64,000 bases of DNA from Mucilaginibacter sp. UR6-11 (GTDB lineage: Bacteria > Bacteroidota > Bacteroidia > Sphingobacteriales > Sphingobacteriaceae): the NCBI RefSeq assembly GCF_020880695.1, contig NZ_JAJIWO010000003.1, forward strand, positions 1-64,000, written 5' to 3'. Below, in pieces: positions 44,082-54,261 of the stretch (its first letter is position 1; each line of letters begins with the position of its first letter). The position numbers and the translations under genes were made by a program. The notes beneath the pieces were generated by a model that had not been told where the DNA came from, ran no database searches, and saw only the letters and a list, made by a program, of their open reading frames with translations.

Positions 44082-44981
44082 TCAAAATCCGTTATTATTC
44101 AGCCAGCTTTTGCACCAGTCAAACCATTTTTCTTTACTGGTTTTGTTATTGATACCAAAGCCGTGACCGCCTGCCTGGTAGATATGCAGCTCGCCTTTAA
44201 CTTTAGCTTTTATCATAGCGTTATAAAACAACAGGGCATTTTCAACCGGTACGGTGCCGTCATCCTCGGCCATTACAATAAATGTTGGCGGAGTATCGGG
44301 GGTCACCTGTTTTTCGTTGCTGTACAGGTCAACCAAAGCAGCCGGGGGGTTTTTACCTATCAAATTATCTTTTGAACCCTGGTGGGTTACATCGCCAAAA
44401 GTTATAACCGGGTACATTAAAATAGCAAAATCAGGGCGTACACTAATATTATCCTTATTGGGTATCACCACGTTTTTAAAATGAGTTTCGGCAGTCGAAG
44501 CCAAGTGCCCGCCGGCCGAAAAACCAATAATGCCGATTTTTGCAGGATTGATGCCCCAGGCGGCAGCCTTACTGCGTACCATTTGTATAGCCGCCTGCGC
44601 ATCCTGTAACGGCCCGATAGTTTTATCAATCATGATCTCGTCGCTTGGCAGGCGATATTTTAACACAAAAGCGGTTACACCAATCTGGTTAAAGGCTTTG
44701 GCTATGCTTGTACCTTCGTTATCCATTGACAGGCCGCCGTATCCGCCACCGGGGCAAATAACAATAGCGGTGCCGGTAGCAATGCTTTTATCAGCCGGGA
44801 AAGGTATTAATGTTGGTATGCTCACGGTGCGCGCCCAGCCATTGGCATCGTTCTCTACATAAGTAGCCGGGGTTGGCTTTGAGTTTGGTATGCCATCAGG
44901 ATATAATGGAATTTGTTTAACTTCCTGTGCTTGCGTTGATAATGCGGCAAATGTAAAAAAGGTAAAGATCAGTCTTCTCAT
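44082..44981 (-). CDS. Secreted alpha/beta hydrolase (acetyl-esterase type), copy 1
   Basis: 299 residues. Signal peptide (RRLIFTFFTFAALSTQA), oxyanion segment IVICPGGGYGGLS, nucleophile elbow IGFSAGGHLAS (Ser of GFSAG), acid AEDDGTVPVENA and His in AGGHGFGI. It resembles the BD-FAE/Axe group of carbohydrate acetyl esterases. Periplasmic or secreted; substrate probably acetylated polysaccharide or a xenobiotic ester. Directly downstream of a paralogue of the same order and length (33 bases apart). Confidence 0.87.
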   Translation of the reverse strand: MRRLIFTFFTFAALSTQAQEVKQIPLYPDGIPNSKPTPATYVENDANGWARTVSIPTLIPFPADKSIATGTAIVICPGGGYGGLSMDNEGTSIAKAFNQIGVTAFVLKYRLPSDEIMIDKTIGPLQDAQAAIQMVRSKAAAWGINPAKIGIIGFSAGGHLASTAETHFKNVVIPNKDNISVRPDFAILMYPVITFGDVTHQGSKDNLIGKNPPAALVDLYSNEKQVTPDTPPTFIVMAEDDGTVPVENALLFYNAMIKAKVKGELHIYQAGGHGFGINNKTSKEKWFDWCKSWLNNNGF

Positions 44982-45013
44982 GGCTTATATTTTGAAAATC
45001 TATTTGTGTCGAA

Positions 45014-45919
45014 TTAAAATCCGTTAGTTTTTAGCCAGCTGGCACACCAGTTAAACCAAAGCTCGGGGCTGGTGGGATTAATCAGCCCAAAACCATGCCC
45101 GCCAGCCTGAAACAGGTGCATCTCTGTCTTTACTTTATTTTTAAGCAGCGCTTCGTACATCATAATGGAGTTTTGTACGGGTACCCCCCCATCGTCGGTT
45201 GCCTGCATGATAAAGGTTGGCGGCGTAGCTGCTGTCACCTGTTTTTCGTTACTGTACAGATCTATTTGTTCTTGTGTTGGTGTTTGGCCTAATAAATTAT
45301 CTCTCGAACCTCTATGCCCCTTATCGCCAAAGGTTATCACCGGGTAAGCCAGCACCGCAAAGTCGGGGCGCAGGCTGATGCCCTTATTATCAATAACAGG
45401 TTTATCAAAATGAGTTTCGGCAGTGGCTGCAAGATGGCCACCGGCAGAGAAGCCAAGGATGCCGATTTTTGACGGATCAATGCCCCAGGCCACAGCATTT
45501 TTACGAACGATCATGATAGCGGTCTGCGCATCCTGCAATGGGCCGATAGTTTTATCAACCATTATTTCATCGCTTGGCAACCTATATTTTAATACAAAAG
45601 CGGTAATGCCGATTTTGTTAAATTCTTTGGCGACAGCATAGCCCTCGTGTCTGGCGGCTAAAATAGCATAGCCCCCACCCGGGCAAATAATTACGGCCGT
45701 GCCGTTTGCTTTACCTTTTTCAGGATAAAATGGTATTATAGTAGGGATGCTGACTTTGGAGATATGTGTATCTGCACTGGTTGCCTCAACATAAGTGGCC
45801 GGTGTTGGTTTTGAATTGATAACGCCATCAGGATATAACGGAATAGCAGGTGCAGTGCCCTGAGCATAAGACATAGTTACCATAGCCATTAACAGCAAAG
45901 TTAGGTAAAGGAGTTTCAT
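45014..45919 (-). CDS. Secreted alpha/beta hydrolase (acetyl-esterase type), copy 2
   Basis: 301 residues from the ATG at 45919, where the signal peptide (KLLYLTLLLMAMVTMSYAQ) begins; an ATG 6 codons upstream also exists. Same motifs as its neighbour: IICPGGGYAILA, ILGFSAGGHLAA, QATDDGGVPVQNS and AGGHGFGL. The two proteins share long blocks (NSKPTPATYVE, AFVLKYRLPSDEIM, DKTIGPLQDAQ), so they are recent tandem duplicates. First gene of the pair. Confidence 0.87.
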   Translation of the reverse strand: MKLLYLTLLLMAMVTMSYAQGTAPAIPLYPDGVINSKPTPATYVEATSADTHISKVSIPTIIPFYPEKGKANGTAVIICPGGGYAILAARHEGYAVAKEFNKIGITAFVLKYRLPSDEIMVDKTIGPLQDAQTAIMIVRKNAVAWGIDPSKIGILGFSAGGHLAATAETHFDKPVIDNKGISLRPDFAVLAYPVITFGDKGHRGSRDNLLGQTPTQEQIDLYSNEKQVTAATPPTFIMQATDDGGVPVQNSIMMYEALLKNKVKTEMHLFQAGGHGFGLINPTSPELWFNWCASWLKTNGF

Positions 45920-45965
45920 AATAAAAGGTTTATACAAGTATAAACCTTTCTCTCATTCTTTTCAT

Positions 45966-46068
45966 TGTCATTTTGAAACGAAGTGAGAAATCTTTAACGA
46001 TATAAAAGTAAACGCCATGCATTAGTTATATACATGGCGTTTAAGATTTCTCCTCGTTCGAAATGACA
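45966..46068. repeat. Nested ~100-bp inverted repeat
   Basis: Outer arms, TGTCATTTTGAAACG... (45966-45994) and ...CGTTCGAAATGACA (46043-46068), are imperfectly complementary over about 26 bases, sharing GAAATCTT/AAGATTTC. Inside lies a perfect hairpin AAACGCCATG (46010-46019) / CATGGCGTTT (46033-46042). It fills the gap between prfB and the esterase pair and resembles mobile REP-like palindromes; no protein is encoded. Confidence 0.7.
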
Positions 46069-46083
46069 GGATGATTAAATATT

Positions 46084-47176
46084 TTACCCCTTAGGCCCGC
46101 CAAACTCCATCAGGTAAGCTTTTAAAAATTCATTCAATTCGCCATCCAGCACTGCTGCCGCGTTTGACGTTTCATGATCTGTACGCAGGTCCTTCACTAA
46201 TTTATAGGGGTGCAATACATAGTTTCGGATCTGCGACCCCCACTCTATTTTCTTTTTATTACCTTCAATTTTGTTGCTGGCTTCCTGGCGCTTGCGCATT
46301 TCGATCTCATATAGCTGAGATTTCAGTAAGCGGATGGCGTTATCCTTATTTTGCAATTGAGAGCGCGATTCCTGGTTCTTGATAACGATACCTGAAGGTT
46401 TGTGATATAAACGCACCGCGGTTTCAACCTTGTTTACGTTTTGACCGCCCGCACCGCCAGACCGAAAAGTTTCAAACTCAATATCCGCCGGGTTAATATC
46501 TATCTCGATAGTATCATCAACCAACGGGTAAACATATACCGATGCAAACGACGTATGGCGCTTGGCGTTTGAATCAAACGGCGAGATACGTACCAAACGG
46601 TGAACGCCGTTTTCGCCTTTTAAATATCCGTAGGCAAAATCGCCTTCCAGCTGCAGGGTTACGGTTTTAACACCCGCAGATTCACCTTCCTGGAAATCCT
46701 GCTCGGTTACTTTGTAGCCGTTTTTTTCGCCCCACATAATGTACATCCGCATCAGCATGCCGGCCCAGTCGCAGCTTTCGGTGCCACCCGCACCCGCTGT
46801 TATTTGCAGCACGGCGTTAAACTGGTCCTCTTCGGCCGAGAGCATGTTTTTAAATTCAAGCTCCTCAACGGCTTTGATAGCGATGTTATATTGTTCCTGC
46901 ATTTCGGCTTCGGTAGCATCGCCGCTTTTAAAAAAATCAAACATAACGCCGGTATCATCAATAATTGATGCTACTTTCTGGTATTCGTCTGTCCAAACTT
47001 TTTTTGTTTTGATGGATGCTAAAACCTTTTCGGCTTCCTTGGGGTGGTCCCAAAAATGAGGGCCTACAGTTATATCCTGTTCTATTTTTAATGCATCAAG
47101 CTTCTTGTCGATGTCAAAGATGCCTCCTCAGGGAAATTAATCTATCCCTTAAATCCTGGATCTGTTCTTTAGTCAT
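46084..47176 (-). CDS. prfB: Peptide chain release factor 2, with programmed +1 frameshift
   Basis: Starts at the ATG at 47176. Twenty codons lead to CTT TGA C, where the ribosome must slip +1 (base 47116 skipped) to continue in the long frame to 46084, giving 363 residues. RF2 motifs: SPF (about 198-200), which reads UGA stop codons, and GGQ (about 243-245), which triggers peptide release. Upstream AGGAGG (47123-47128) sits as in the E. coli prfB frameshift site. When RF2 is scarce the TGA is read slowly and slippage restores RF2 (autoregulation). Naive gene finding would start the gene at an internal ATG (46944) and miss 77 residues. Confidence 0.95.
47113..47128 (-). promoter_or_regulatory. 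RF2 recoding site (AGGAGG CAT CTT TGA C)
   Basis: On the minus strand AGGAGG (47128-47123), CAT, CTT (47119-47117), TGA (47116-47114), C. The spacing of the Shine-Dalgarno-like hexamer to the slippery CTT equals that in the classical bacterial prfB site. The downstream frame is open for 343 codons only after the +1 shift. Confidence 0.93.
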
Positions 47177-47180
47177 AGCG

Positions 47181-47188
47181 CAAATATA
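47181..47188 (-). promoter_or_regulatory. Candidate -7 box of prfB
   Basis: On the minus strand TATATTTG ends 4 bases before the prfB ATG (47176). If used, the message would be leaderless or nearly so. No -33 TTG at the right distance, so support is moderate. Confidence 0.35.
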
Positions 47189-47201
47189 GAAAAAACAGGG
47201 C

Positions 47202-47235
47202 AAAAAAAAGCCTGCTTACACGGTAAGCAGGCTTT
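47202..47235 (-). terminator. Intrinsic terminator upstream of prfB
   Basis: A perfect 13-bp stem AAAGCCTGCTTAC (47207-47219) / GTAAGCAGGCTTT (47223-47235), loop of 3, followed on the minus strand by eight T (A's at 47202-47209). It ends the transcript of the 144-residue gene and isolates prfB. Confidence 0.9.
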
Positions 47236-47253
47236 CATGATATATAGTGTACC

Positions 47254-47688
47254 TTAAGCTAGAGCCGATTGGCCAGCCAGATTATTCGGGTTGTAATTAC
47301 CGCCCAGCATGCTCAATAACTTACTTAATGCAAAATCTGTATTCTGCTCGCTTTTTGATTGCTGGATCATTTCCTGCATCACCGGCGGGATCAGTTTTTT
47401 TGCTACCTGCAAAGCCTGTACCGGTTCAATATCGTAGAAGTTATTTAGTTTATTGGCAAATTTATTAACGGTAGTATCAATAAGCGGGTTATTGTAGATC
47501 CCCGGGAACTGAAAATACTTAATCATGTCCTTTAGCTTACCGTTTTCTACCTGACCCTTTAGTACTTCAATGATTGAGCTTGACGCGTCATTGATCACCG
47601 CCTCATGATATTTAGCCGGAATTACCGGATTTTCAACAACTGCCATCCCGGCGTTATTTTTTACAAGCATAAAAAGTTTTTCAAACAT
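47254..47688 (-). CDS. Hypothetical protein (144 aa)
   Basis: 144 residues, mostly helical, without signal peptide or membrane segment (FEKLFMLVKNNAGMAVVENPVIPAKYHEAVINDA at the start). The end is rich in Asn, Gln and Leu (SKLLSMLGGNYNPNNLAG). I do not recognise the family; a resemblance to DUF2780-like proteins is weak. A rather strong Shine-Dalgarno-like AAAGGGGG precedes the ATG, unusual for this phylum. A -7 match (TATATTTG, 47762-47755) lies about 65 bases upstream. Ends in a clear terminator, so a single-gene unit. Confidence 0.75.
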   Translation of the reverse strand: MFEKLFMLVKNNAGMAVVENPVIPAKYHEAVINDASSSIIEVLKGQVENGKLKDMIKYFQFPGIYNNPLIDTTVNKFANKLNNFYDIEPVQALQVAKKLIPPVMQEMIQQSKSEQNTDFALSKLLSMLGGNYNPNNLAGQSALA

Positions 47689-47913
47689 GATACAGCCCCC
47701 TTTAAGTTCGATTAATAAAATGGTGATGAATAACTGATTTAACCGTCAGTAATTCAAATATATTAAATAATAATTTTAAATATGATACTAAATTTGCCTT
47801 ATTGTTAAGAATATTACATTCTGATGAAATAAAAACAAACCATTTATAATTGTGTTGAAATAACACGCGTGTCACATAGTTTAAAATTTAATAGGTGCGT
47901 TGATATTAAATTC

Positions 47914-47921
47914 TATTTTTG
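47914..47921 (+). promoter_or_regulatory. Candidate -7 box of pgi
   Basis: TATTTTTG fits TAnnTTTG and lies 20 bases before the pgi ATG. No TTG at the usual -33 distance. The rest of the spacer (47689-47913) is AT-rich without other signal apart from the opposing promoter of the 144-residue gene. Confidence 0.4.
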
Positions 47922-47935
47922 CTTATAAAACTTAA

Positions 47936-49588
<1,653 letters not shown>

Positions 49589-49620
49589 ATTCTCGCCCCT
49601 CCAGGGAAACAATGTTTACA

Positions 49621-49654
49621 AAAAAGCCGCTTTGAAAATCCAAAGCGGCTTTTT
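49621..49654. terminator. Bidirectional terminator after pgi
   Basis: A perfect 14-bp stem AAAAAGCCGCTTTG (49621-49634) / CAAAGCGGCTTTTT (49641-49654), loop AAAATC. A- and T-tracts on the two sides let it serve pgi and the convergent cyclotransferase gene. Confidence 0.9.
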
Positions 49655-49690
49655 ATTTATGCTATTCGACTCTCCTTTGAGAGATTAGCG

Positions 49691-50758
49691 CTATTTCTTT
49701 ACAAACTCAACCTGGTAAACCCAGGGCCATTTTTTACCGGTTACAAAAAGGCGTTTGCCTTTTGCGTCCCAGGCTATGCCGTTTAGTACATTGTTTGAGC
49801 CATCAAAATCTGCCGGGCGCTGTGCCTCCGGCCAAAGGTTTGCCATATTTACACGTTGCATCACGGCCCCTGTTTTAGGATTGATAACCAATATCATATC
49901 TGTTGTATAAACATTTGAATATAGTTTACCATCAATATACTCCAGCTCATTTACCTCGGATACAGGGCCCTTTTCATCATATACATCAATAAAACCTATT
50001 TGCCTGTAAGTGTTTTTGTCCAGGAACCAGATCCGGTTAGTGCTGTCATCAAGGTATATTTTATTACCATCAAAGGTTACCCCCCAGCCTTCTACACCAA
50101 CGTTGTTAACAAACTGGCTCAATGGTTTCATTGTGTTTTTATCGAATACAAAACCGACCTTATTTTTGTAGGTAAACATTACGATTTTATTGCCGATAAT
50201 AGCGCTTCCTTCACCAAAATATTTTTTTTCCAGCTTTTGGCGCTGCACTACCTTACCCGTAAGCAGATCTACTTTCCTGATATCAGAATGCCCCTCATTA
50301 CCTGTACTCTCATACAGGTAACCGTCCTGATACAACAGCCCTTCCGTATATGCAGAGGTATCATGCGGGAATTTATTAATTACTTTATAGGTTAATTCCT
50401 CGGGAGCCTTTGACGGAACCAAAACAATATTGGTTGATATCTCCTGGCTTTTGCCACCCTGGTAAACCTTGGCGGTTATTGTTTTGGGGCCCAGCGAAAG
50501 GCTATCCGTTTTAACAAAAAAACCGGATGAATCTTTACCCGAACCAATTCTTACCGAATCAATCAAATAAGCTATAGAGTCGGGCTTTATATTTCCGTAA
50601 GCTACTTTAACAGCTACTTTGTCACCGGTTTTATATAGTGTCCCGGCTTCAGGTGTTATACTTATGCCCTTATCCTGCTGGTTGCCGCTATGGCAACCAA
50701 ACACCGTCGAAGCAACAATTGCTGTCAGTACAGGTAGTTTTAATTTCTTGTTAATCAT
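49691..50758 (-). CDS. Glutaminyl-peptide cyclotransferase, lipoprotein, copy 1
   Basis: 355 residues. Signal peptide with lipobox (ASTVFGC), an Ig-like N-terminal domain (about 30-120), then the five-bladed propeller typical of plant-type glutaminyl cyclotransferases: KFPHDTSAYTEGLLYQDGYLYESTGNEG (about 133-160) and WPEAQRPADFDGSNNVLNGIAWD near the end. The family converts N-terminal Gln to pyroglutamate. Exported proteins of this phylum often begin with Gln after signal cleavage, which would give it many substrates. Tandem copy of the next gene. Confidence 0.87.
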   Translation of the reverse strand: MINKKLKLPVLTAIVASTVFGCHSGNQQDKGISITPEAGTLYKTGDKVAVKVAYGNIKPDSIAYLIDSVRIGSGKDSSGFFVKTDSLSLGPKTITAKVYQGGKSQEISTNIVLVPSKAPEELTYKVINKFPHDTSAYTEGLLYQDGYLYESTGNEGHSDIRKVDLLTGKVVQRQKLEKKYFGEGSAIIGNKIVMFTYKNKVGFVFDKNTMKPLSQFVNNVGVEGWGVTFDGNKIYLDDSTNRIWFLDKNTYRQIGFIDVYDEKGPVSEVNELEYIDGKLYSNVYTTDMILVINPKTGAVMQRVNMANLWPEAQRPADFDGSNNVLNGIAWDAKGKRLFVTGKKWPWVYQVEFVKK

Positions 50759-50795
50759 TGTTACGCTTTGACTATTAAGGCTATTGATTTATTGT

Positions 50796-51863
50796 CTATA
50801 AATTATTCTTTACAATTTCAATCTGGTATACGTAAGGCCATTTTCTGCCGGTTACAAAAAGGCGTTTCCCTGCTGCATCGTAAGCAATGCCATTTAATAC
50901 ATTTTTATCACCGTCAAAACCTTTAGGGCGCTCTTTTTCCGGATAGATATCTGTCATATTGATGGCTTTTACCACAGCCCCGGTTTTGGGGTCAATTTCT
51001 ATAATGGTATCATATGGATTGATAGTGGCATATAATTTACCATTAAAATACTCCAGTTCGTCTATTTGATTAACAGCCGCGTTATGATCAAACACATCAA
51101 TAAAGCCAATCTGGTGGTAATCTGTTTGATCTAAAAGCAATACCCTGTTAGTGCCATTATTTAAATATATTTTCTTCCCGTCAGTAGTAGCGCCCCAGGC
51201 CTCGGTACCAATCTTAAATTGCGTGAGCGGTTTAACCGTTTTTTTGTCAAACACGAAACCAATTTTATCTTTCATGGTAAACATCAAAATTTTATCACCA
51301 ACAACAGTACTGCCGGTACCAACATACTTGTCGCCCAACTTTTGGCGCTCAACTACTTTACCGGTTTCTAACATTACCTTACGGATCTCGGATTTCCCCT
51401 CATTTCCGGTACTTTCATATAAATAACCATCATCGTATGATAATCCTTCTGTAAATGCAGTGGTATCATGCGGAAATTTTTTGATCACCTTATAGGTATA
51501 ACTACTGGGCATACGGACAGGCATTATAACTACCCCGGTTTTTATATCCTTACTCTTACCATCTTTGTAAACCTTAGCTGTTATATTTTTTATCCCCATC
51601 CGTAAAGTATCCGTTTTGAAACTGATAGCGGTAGAGTCCTCTCTTGATCCTAATTTTACCGAATCCAATAAATAAACAATCGAATCCGGCTTGAATGATT
51701 CCGGATAGCTTACTTTCACATTAACCGGCTTGCCGTCCCGTTCGGTATAGCCATTAAAAGGGCTAATAGTAAAGACGGTGTCTTTAATTTGTGCATTTCT
51801 GTTCTTACAGCTAACAGCAACAAGTGCTATTGAAGCAATAAATAATAATGATCTGGTTTTCAT
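50796..51863 (-). CDS. Glutaminyl-peptide cyclotransferase, lipoprotein, copy 2
   Basis: 355 residues, same length and layout as its neighbour. Lipobox at ALVAVSC, Ig-like lead domain, and the propeller with KFPHDTTAFTEGLSYDDGYLYESTGNEG and YPEKERPKGFDGDKNVLNGIAYD. Its ATG overlaps the yraN stop (ATGA, 51860-51863), so it belongs to the dnaG-yraN transcription unit. The two copies differ through their full length, so the duplication is not very recent. Confidence 0.87.
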   Translation of the reverse strand: MKTRSLLFIASIALVAVSCKNRNAQIKDTVFTISPFNGYTERDGKPVNVKVSYPESFKPDSIVYLLDSVKLGSREDSTAISFKTDTLRMGIKNITAKVYKDGKSKDIKTGVVIMPVRMPSSYTYKVIKKFPHDTTAFTEGLSYDDGYLYESTGNEGKSEIRKVMLETGKVVERQKLGDKYVGTGSTVVGDKILMFTMKDKIGFVFDKKTVKPLTQFKIGTEAWGATTDGKKIYLNNGTNRVLLLDQTDYHQIGFIDVFDHNAAVNQIDELEYFNGKLYATINPYDTIIEIDPKTGAVVKAINMTDIYPEKERPKGFDGDKNVLNGIAYDAAGKRLFVTGRKWPYVYQIEIVKNNL

Positions 51864-52234
51864 AATTTATCAGCAGGTGGCCAAAAGGCATCCTCAATAT
51901 GGTTTAACTTATAATTGGTTTCGTTATTAAATAAAATTGCAATGATATCAAACCGCACCTCGCCCTGGTGATCCATTAAAAAAATGTATTCGTCGGCTGC
52001 ATCGGCCAGGAGCTTTTGCTTGCGTACGTCCACAAAGTCTTCGGGCTCACCAAAACCGGTACCGGTACGGGTTTTTACCTCGGCAAATATAATAACCTTG
52101 TCCTTATATGCAATAAGATCAATTTCGGCTTTGCCGTAGGTCCAGTTTTCGTCAAGTATCTCGTAACCTGTCCGTTCCAGGTGTGTTTTTGCCAGGCTTT
52201 CGCCCAGCCGACCCAGGTCATTATGCAGTGCCAT
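51860..52234 (-). CDS. yraN: YraN family (UPF0102) putative endonuclease
   Basis: 124 residues, the family's usual length. Contains GRLGESLAKTHLERTGYEILDENWTYGKAEIDLIAYKD...IIFAEVKTRTG, in which Glu, Asp and ExK give the restriction-endonuclease-like catalytic pattern. Its role is unproven; links to recombination or transformation have been suggested for the family. It starts on the last base of dnaG (TAATG) and ends overlapping the cyclotransferase start, so it is translationally coupled on both sides. Confidence 0.92.
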   Translation of the reverse strand: MALHNDLGRLGESLAKTHLERTGYEILDENWTYGKAEIDLIAYKDKVIIFAEVKTRTGTGFGEPEDFVDVRKQKLLADAADEYIFLMDHQGEVRFDIIAILFNNETNYKLNHIEDAFWPPADKL

Positions 52235-54156
52235 TATTTTATAATTACTGACCCCAGGTAGTCAGATATGGTTTTCTCAACCTTCTTCATCCGCATATAT
52301 TGGGTAAGCAGGATATCCTGATCTTCATCGGTAACGGCATTCTGCAATTCATCGCGCAGGGTTTGCAACATTTTACCAACCTTATGCTTCTTTAAATGGA
52401 ATATGGCTCCCAATATAGTAGCTTTCATATTGGCCTGCTCATCGCTCACCAATATTTTATGCATCTCATACCAGTTTTCGCTCAGGGTGTATTTGGTAGC
52501 GATAAGGGTAACTACCAGGTCAACAATGTCTTTATCAGGATAGTGAATAAAATGCTGATCTTCGGGCAGCACGCCGTTTTCAACCTCTTTACTGTAAAGC
52601 CTGATAAATTCTTTAGCTGCCGGATGCTCAAAGTCAACGTCGTTCAGCTCAGCTACCATAAACGGGCCTATATAGGTATTGGCTATCCCGTCCCAGTCAA
52701 TCATCTTATTACCATACAATAACAGCAGGCGCACAATTTCTTTCTCCTGCGAGAAGGTCTCCTTTGCCTCTTCAACAGGTTCTTCAACCAGGGGGTAGTC
52801 CTCAACCGGGGTTATCATCCGGCCATTGGGTTGCTGACTATCCTTTTTGGCCTTAGCCTGCCGCATCTTGTTTAGCTCAGACAGCAACGCGCGTTCATCT
52901 ATCTGCAATATATGGCTGCATTCCTTGATAAATACGGATGCTTTTATAGAGTCGGGGATCTTGGCTATGCTCTCCACAATATCCCGTATCACTTCTGATT
53001 TCTTTATCGGGTCATTACCGGCTTCTTTTAATAGTAGGCTGGTTTTGAAAAGAATGAAGTCCTTCTTGTTATCATCGATATGTTTCTTAAACCCGGCCGT
53101 GCCTACCAAACGCACGTACGAGTCGGGGTCATGTCCATCCGGGAACAGCACCACTTTTACGTTCAGTCCTTCTTCCAGGATCAGGTCCAACCCGCGTACC
53201 GCGGCTTTGATACCTGCCGCGTCCCCATCATATAAAATGGTGATGTTTTTAGTGAGGCGGCCTATCAGCCTGATCTGCTCGACAGTTAATGACGTGCCCG
53301 ATGATGCCACCACGTTTTCGATCCCTGCCTGGTGCACTGATATCACATCGGCATAACCCTCAACCAAATAACAGTTATCTTCTTCACGAATGGCCTTTCT
53401 GGCGAAGTGAAGCCCGTATAAGATGTTGGATTTATGATAGATCTCAGACTCGGGCGAGTTAACGTATTTGGGTACATTCTTGTCGCTTTTCAGCGTACGT
53501 CCGCCAAAGGCGATAACCCTGCCGGTGAAACTATGGATGGGGAACATCACCCGGCCGCGATAACGGTCATACAGCGACCCGTTGTCCCGCTTAACAGACA
53601 ATCCGCTTTCGGTCAAAAACTCTTCCAGGTAGCCCTCTTTCAGGGCCTGGCCGGTAAAGGCCTCCCATTGGTCGGGCGAGTAGCCCAGCTCAAACTTTTT
53701 GATGGTCTCGGTACTGAAGCCGCGCTCTTTAAAATAGCTCAGACCGATAGCTTTTCCTTCGTCGGTGTTCAGCAGGCTTTCATGAAAAAATTTAGCGGCG
53801 AACCCGGATACGATCATCAGGCTTTCGCGGCGGTTCTCTTCTTCTTTGTTTTCGGCGGTCTCAACCGTTTCCTCAACCTCGATGCTGTACTTTTTGGCCA
53901 GCCATTTCAATGCCTCAGGATAGGTAAACTTCTCCAGTTCCATTAAAAAGGTAACCGCGCTACCACCCTTGCCTGATGAGAAATCCTTAAAGATCCCCTT
54001 AACCGGCGATACCGTGAACGATGGCGTACGCTCATTAACAAACGGCGACAGGCCCACGTAGTTGGCCCCGCGCTTTTTTAACTGCACAAATTCCCCTATC
54101 ACCTCCACAATATCTGTGGCTTCCATTATTCGGTCGATGGTTGATTTTAGTATCAT
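52234..54156 (-). CDS. dnaG: DNA primase DnaG lacking zinc ligands
   Basis: 640 residues. The catalytic core is intact: RVMFPIHSFTGRVIAFGGR, the TOPRIM motifs VEGYADVISVHQAGI and ILYDGDAAGIKAA, and DGHDPDSYV. A helical C-terminal domain for helicase contact follows. The N-terminal CHC2 zinc-finger region (about 28-70) keeps its fold-defining residues (TPSFTVSP, GKGG). However, the four expected zinc ligands are replaced by Ser37, Val40, Asp58 and Ser61. First gene of the unit with yraN and the cyclotransferase. The promoter at 54168-54175 has an inverted repeat just upstream. Confidence 0.94.
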   Translation of the reverse strand: MILKSTIDRIMEATDIVEVIGEFVQLKKRGANYVGLSPFVNERTPSFTVSPVKGIFKDFSSGKGGSAVTFLMELEKFTYPEALKWLAKKYSIEVEETVETAENKEEENRRESLMIVSGFAAKFFHESLLNTDEGKAIGLSYFKERGFSTETIKKFELGYSPDQWEAFTGQALKEGYLEEFLTESGLSVKRDNGSLYDRYRGRVMFPIHSFTGRVIAFGGRTLKSDKNVPKYVNSPESEIYHKSNILYGLHFARKAIREEDNCYLVEGYADVISVHQAGIENVVASSGTSLTVEQIRLIGRLTKNITILYDGDAAGIKAAVRGLDLILEEGLNVKVVLFPDGHDPDSYVRLVGTAGFKKHIDDNKKDFILFKTSLLLKEAGNDPIKKSEVIRDIVESIAKIPDSIKASVFIKECSHILQIDERALLSELNKMRQAKAKKDSQQPNGRMITPVEDYPLVEEPVEEAKETFSQEKEIVRLLLLYGNKMIDWDGIANTYIGPFMVAELNDVDFEHPAAKEFIRLYSKEVENGVLPEDQHFIHYPDKDIVDLVVTLIATKYTLSENWYEMHKILVSDEQANMKATILGAIFHLKKHKVGKMLQTLRDELQNAVTDEDQDILLTQYMRMKKVEKTISDYLGSVIIK

Positions 54157-54167
54157 GCGTTAAAATG

Positions 54168-54193
54168 CAAATGTAGGGCAATTATCCATTGCC
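54168..54193 (-). promoter_or_regulatory. dnaG promoter with inverted repeat
   Basis: On the minus strand TACATTTG (54175-54168) fits the -7 consensus 11 bases before the ATG. Immediately upstream, in the spacer, is the perfect inverted repeat GGCAAT-N5-ATTGCC (54177-54193 on the plus strand). The -33 region reads TTT rather than TTG. Possible operator controlling primase. Confidence 0.45.
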
Positions 54194-54261
54194 TTAAATA
54201 GGATCGTCAATTTAGTGAATATTTTATTTAGCGGAGCCGGTTAAATGCAGGCGCCTGTGTG

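Noticed and set aside
46084..46944. Shorter RF2 gene starting at the internal ATG
   Set aside because: The frame continues upstream with RF2-like sequence to a canonical frameshift site; the short form would lack the N-terminal domain.
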